15,489 nucleotides of DNA from CAZEER01 sp964511215 (GTDB lineage Bacteria; Fidelibacterota; Marinisomatia; Marinisomatales; UBA1611), in assembly GCA_964511215.1 (NCBI GenBank), contig CAZEER010000054.1, forward strand, positions 1 to 15,489. Reading direction: 5' to 3'. The translations under genes were made by a program, and so were the position numbers. This document shows positions 15,172-15,489 of the stretch, in pieces. The notes beneath the pieces were generated by a model. The model did not search any database and was not told the DNA's origin. It was given only the letters and a program-made list of their open reading frames with translations. How positions within the stretch are numbered: the stretch's first letter is position 1; every line of letters starts with the position of its first letter.

Positions 15172-15489
15172 GAAGAAGTTGATGAAATTAAAAGAAAATT
15201 TGATCGCCATATCTTGACTGATGGTGAACGTTATAATAAGGTTATAGATGTTTGGACTCATGCAACAACTAATATGGCTATCACTATGATGGAAACTTTG
15301 AAAGAAGATCGCCAAGGATTTAATCCTGTTTTTATGATGGCTGATTCTGGTGCCAGAGGTTCACAAGATCAGATAAAGCAATTAGCTGGTATGAGGGGAT
15401 TGATGGCTAAACCTCAGAAATCTATGAAAGGGGGGGTTGGTGAGATTATAGAATCGCCAATTACGTCAAACTTTAAAGAAGGATTATCA
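15166..15489 (+). CDS. rpoC: RNA polymerase beta' subunit, middle part (runs off window end)
   Basis: This is an open frame of 108 codons with no stop, continuing beta' after the gap. It begins AQEEVDEIKRKFDRHILTDG and contains VIDVWTHATT, FNPVFMMADSGARGS (the ADSGARGS part at 15340-15363), the LAGMRGLMAKP motif and SPITSNFKEGLS at the end. These are the secondary-channel and pre-bridge-helix parts of beta'. In related proteins about nine residues of the type VLEYFISTH follow before GARKGLADT, and RARKGLADT is where base 1 of this window begins. The piece therefore fits exactly between the N-terminal part at 13143-15119 and the C-terminal part at 1-1920. Confidence 0.95.

Overview
This window is a run of essential transcription and translation genes, all on the + strand. 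In order they are: the 3' part of rpoC, rpsL, rpsG, fusA, tuf, rpmG, tRNA-Trp, secE, nusG, rplK, rplA, rplJ, rplL, rpoB, and the 5' and middle parts of rpoC. The DNA is AT-rich and uses the standard bacterial code (TAA, TAG and one TGA stop). The proteins read like those of the FCB superphylum: a cysteine-free L33, a one-helix SecE of 60 residues, an RpoB with a GDQTNPLAE rifampicin cluster, and an RpoC with a trigger-loop insertion. I guess at a Bacteroidetes or Marinimicrobia relative, but this is inference from remembered family features and no search was run. A run of ten Ns shows that this is a draft assembly.

Layout. Positions 1-1920 encode the C-terminal 639 residues of beta'. Positions 1999-6161 are the str operon genes (S12, S7, EF-G, EF-Tu). 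Positions 6173-7220 carry L33, tRNA-Trp, SecE and NusG. Positions 7237-9283 encode the L11, L1, L10 and L7/L12 proteins of the ribosomal stalk region. Positions 9346-15489 encode RNA polymerase beta and the N-terminal and middle parts of beta', interrupted by a gap at 15156-15165. Genes are tightly packed, no spacer exceeds about 165 bases, and I see no mobile gene, CRISPR array, toxin-antitoxin pair or accessory system. The genes work together as the core of RNA polymerase, its elongation factor NusG, the GTPase-associated centre of the ribosome and the factors that act on it, plus the SecE translocon subunit.

The notable point is the topology. rpoC is split across the two ends of the window. 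The last codons (ending KEGLS) and the first codons (RARKGLADT) abut in the beta' bridge-helix region with about nine codons missing between them. Together with the other pieces they rebuild one beta' of about 1413 residues, close to the usual length. The gene order also closes on itself through a single tuf gene, which has the upstream neighbour of tufA (fusA) and the downstream neighbours of tufB (tRNA-Trp, secE). The simplest reading is that two near-identical tuf copies were merged, so the window is a roughly 15.5 kb loop cut open inside rpoC. It is more likely an assembly artefact than a real circle. A second oddity in rpoC is 36 non-homologous bases plus the Ns, bracketed by a direct repeat of gcccaa. 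I do not see a novel biological system here.
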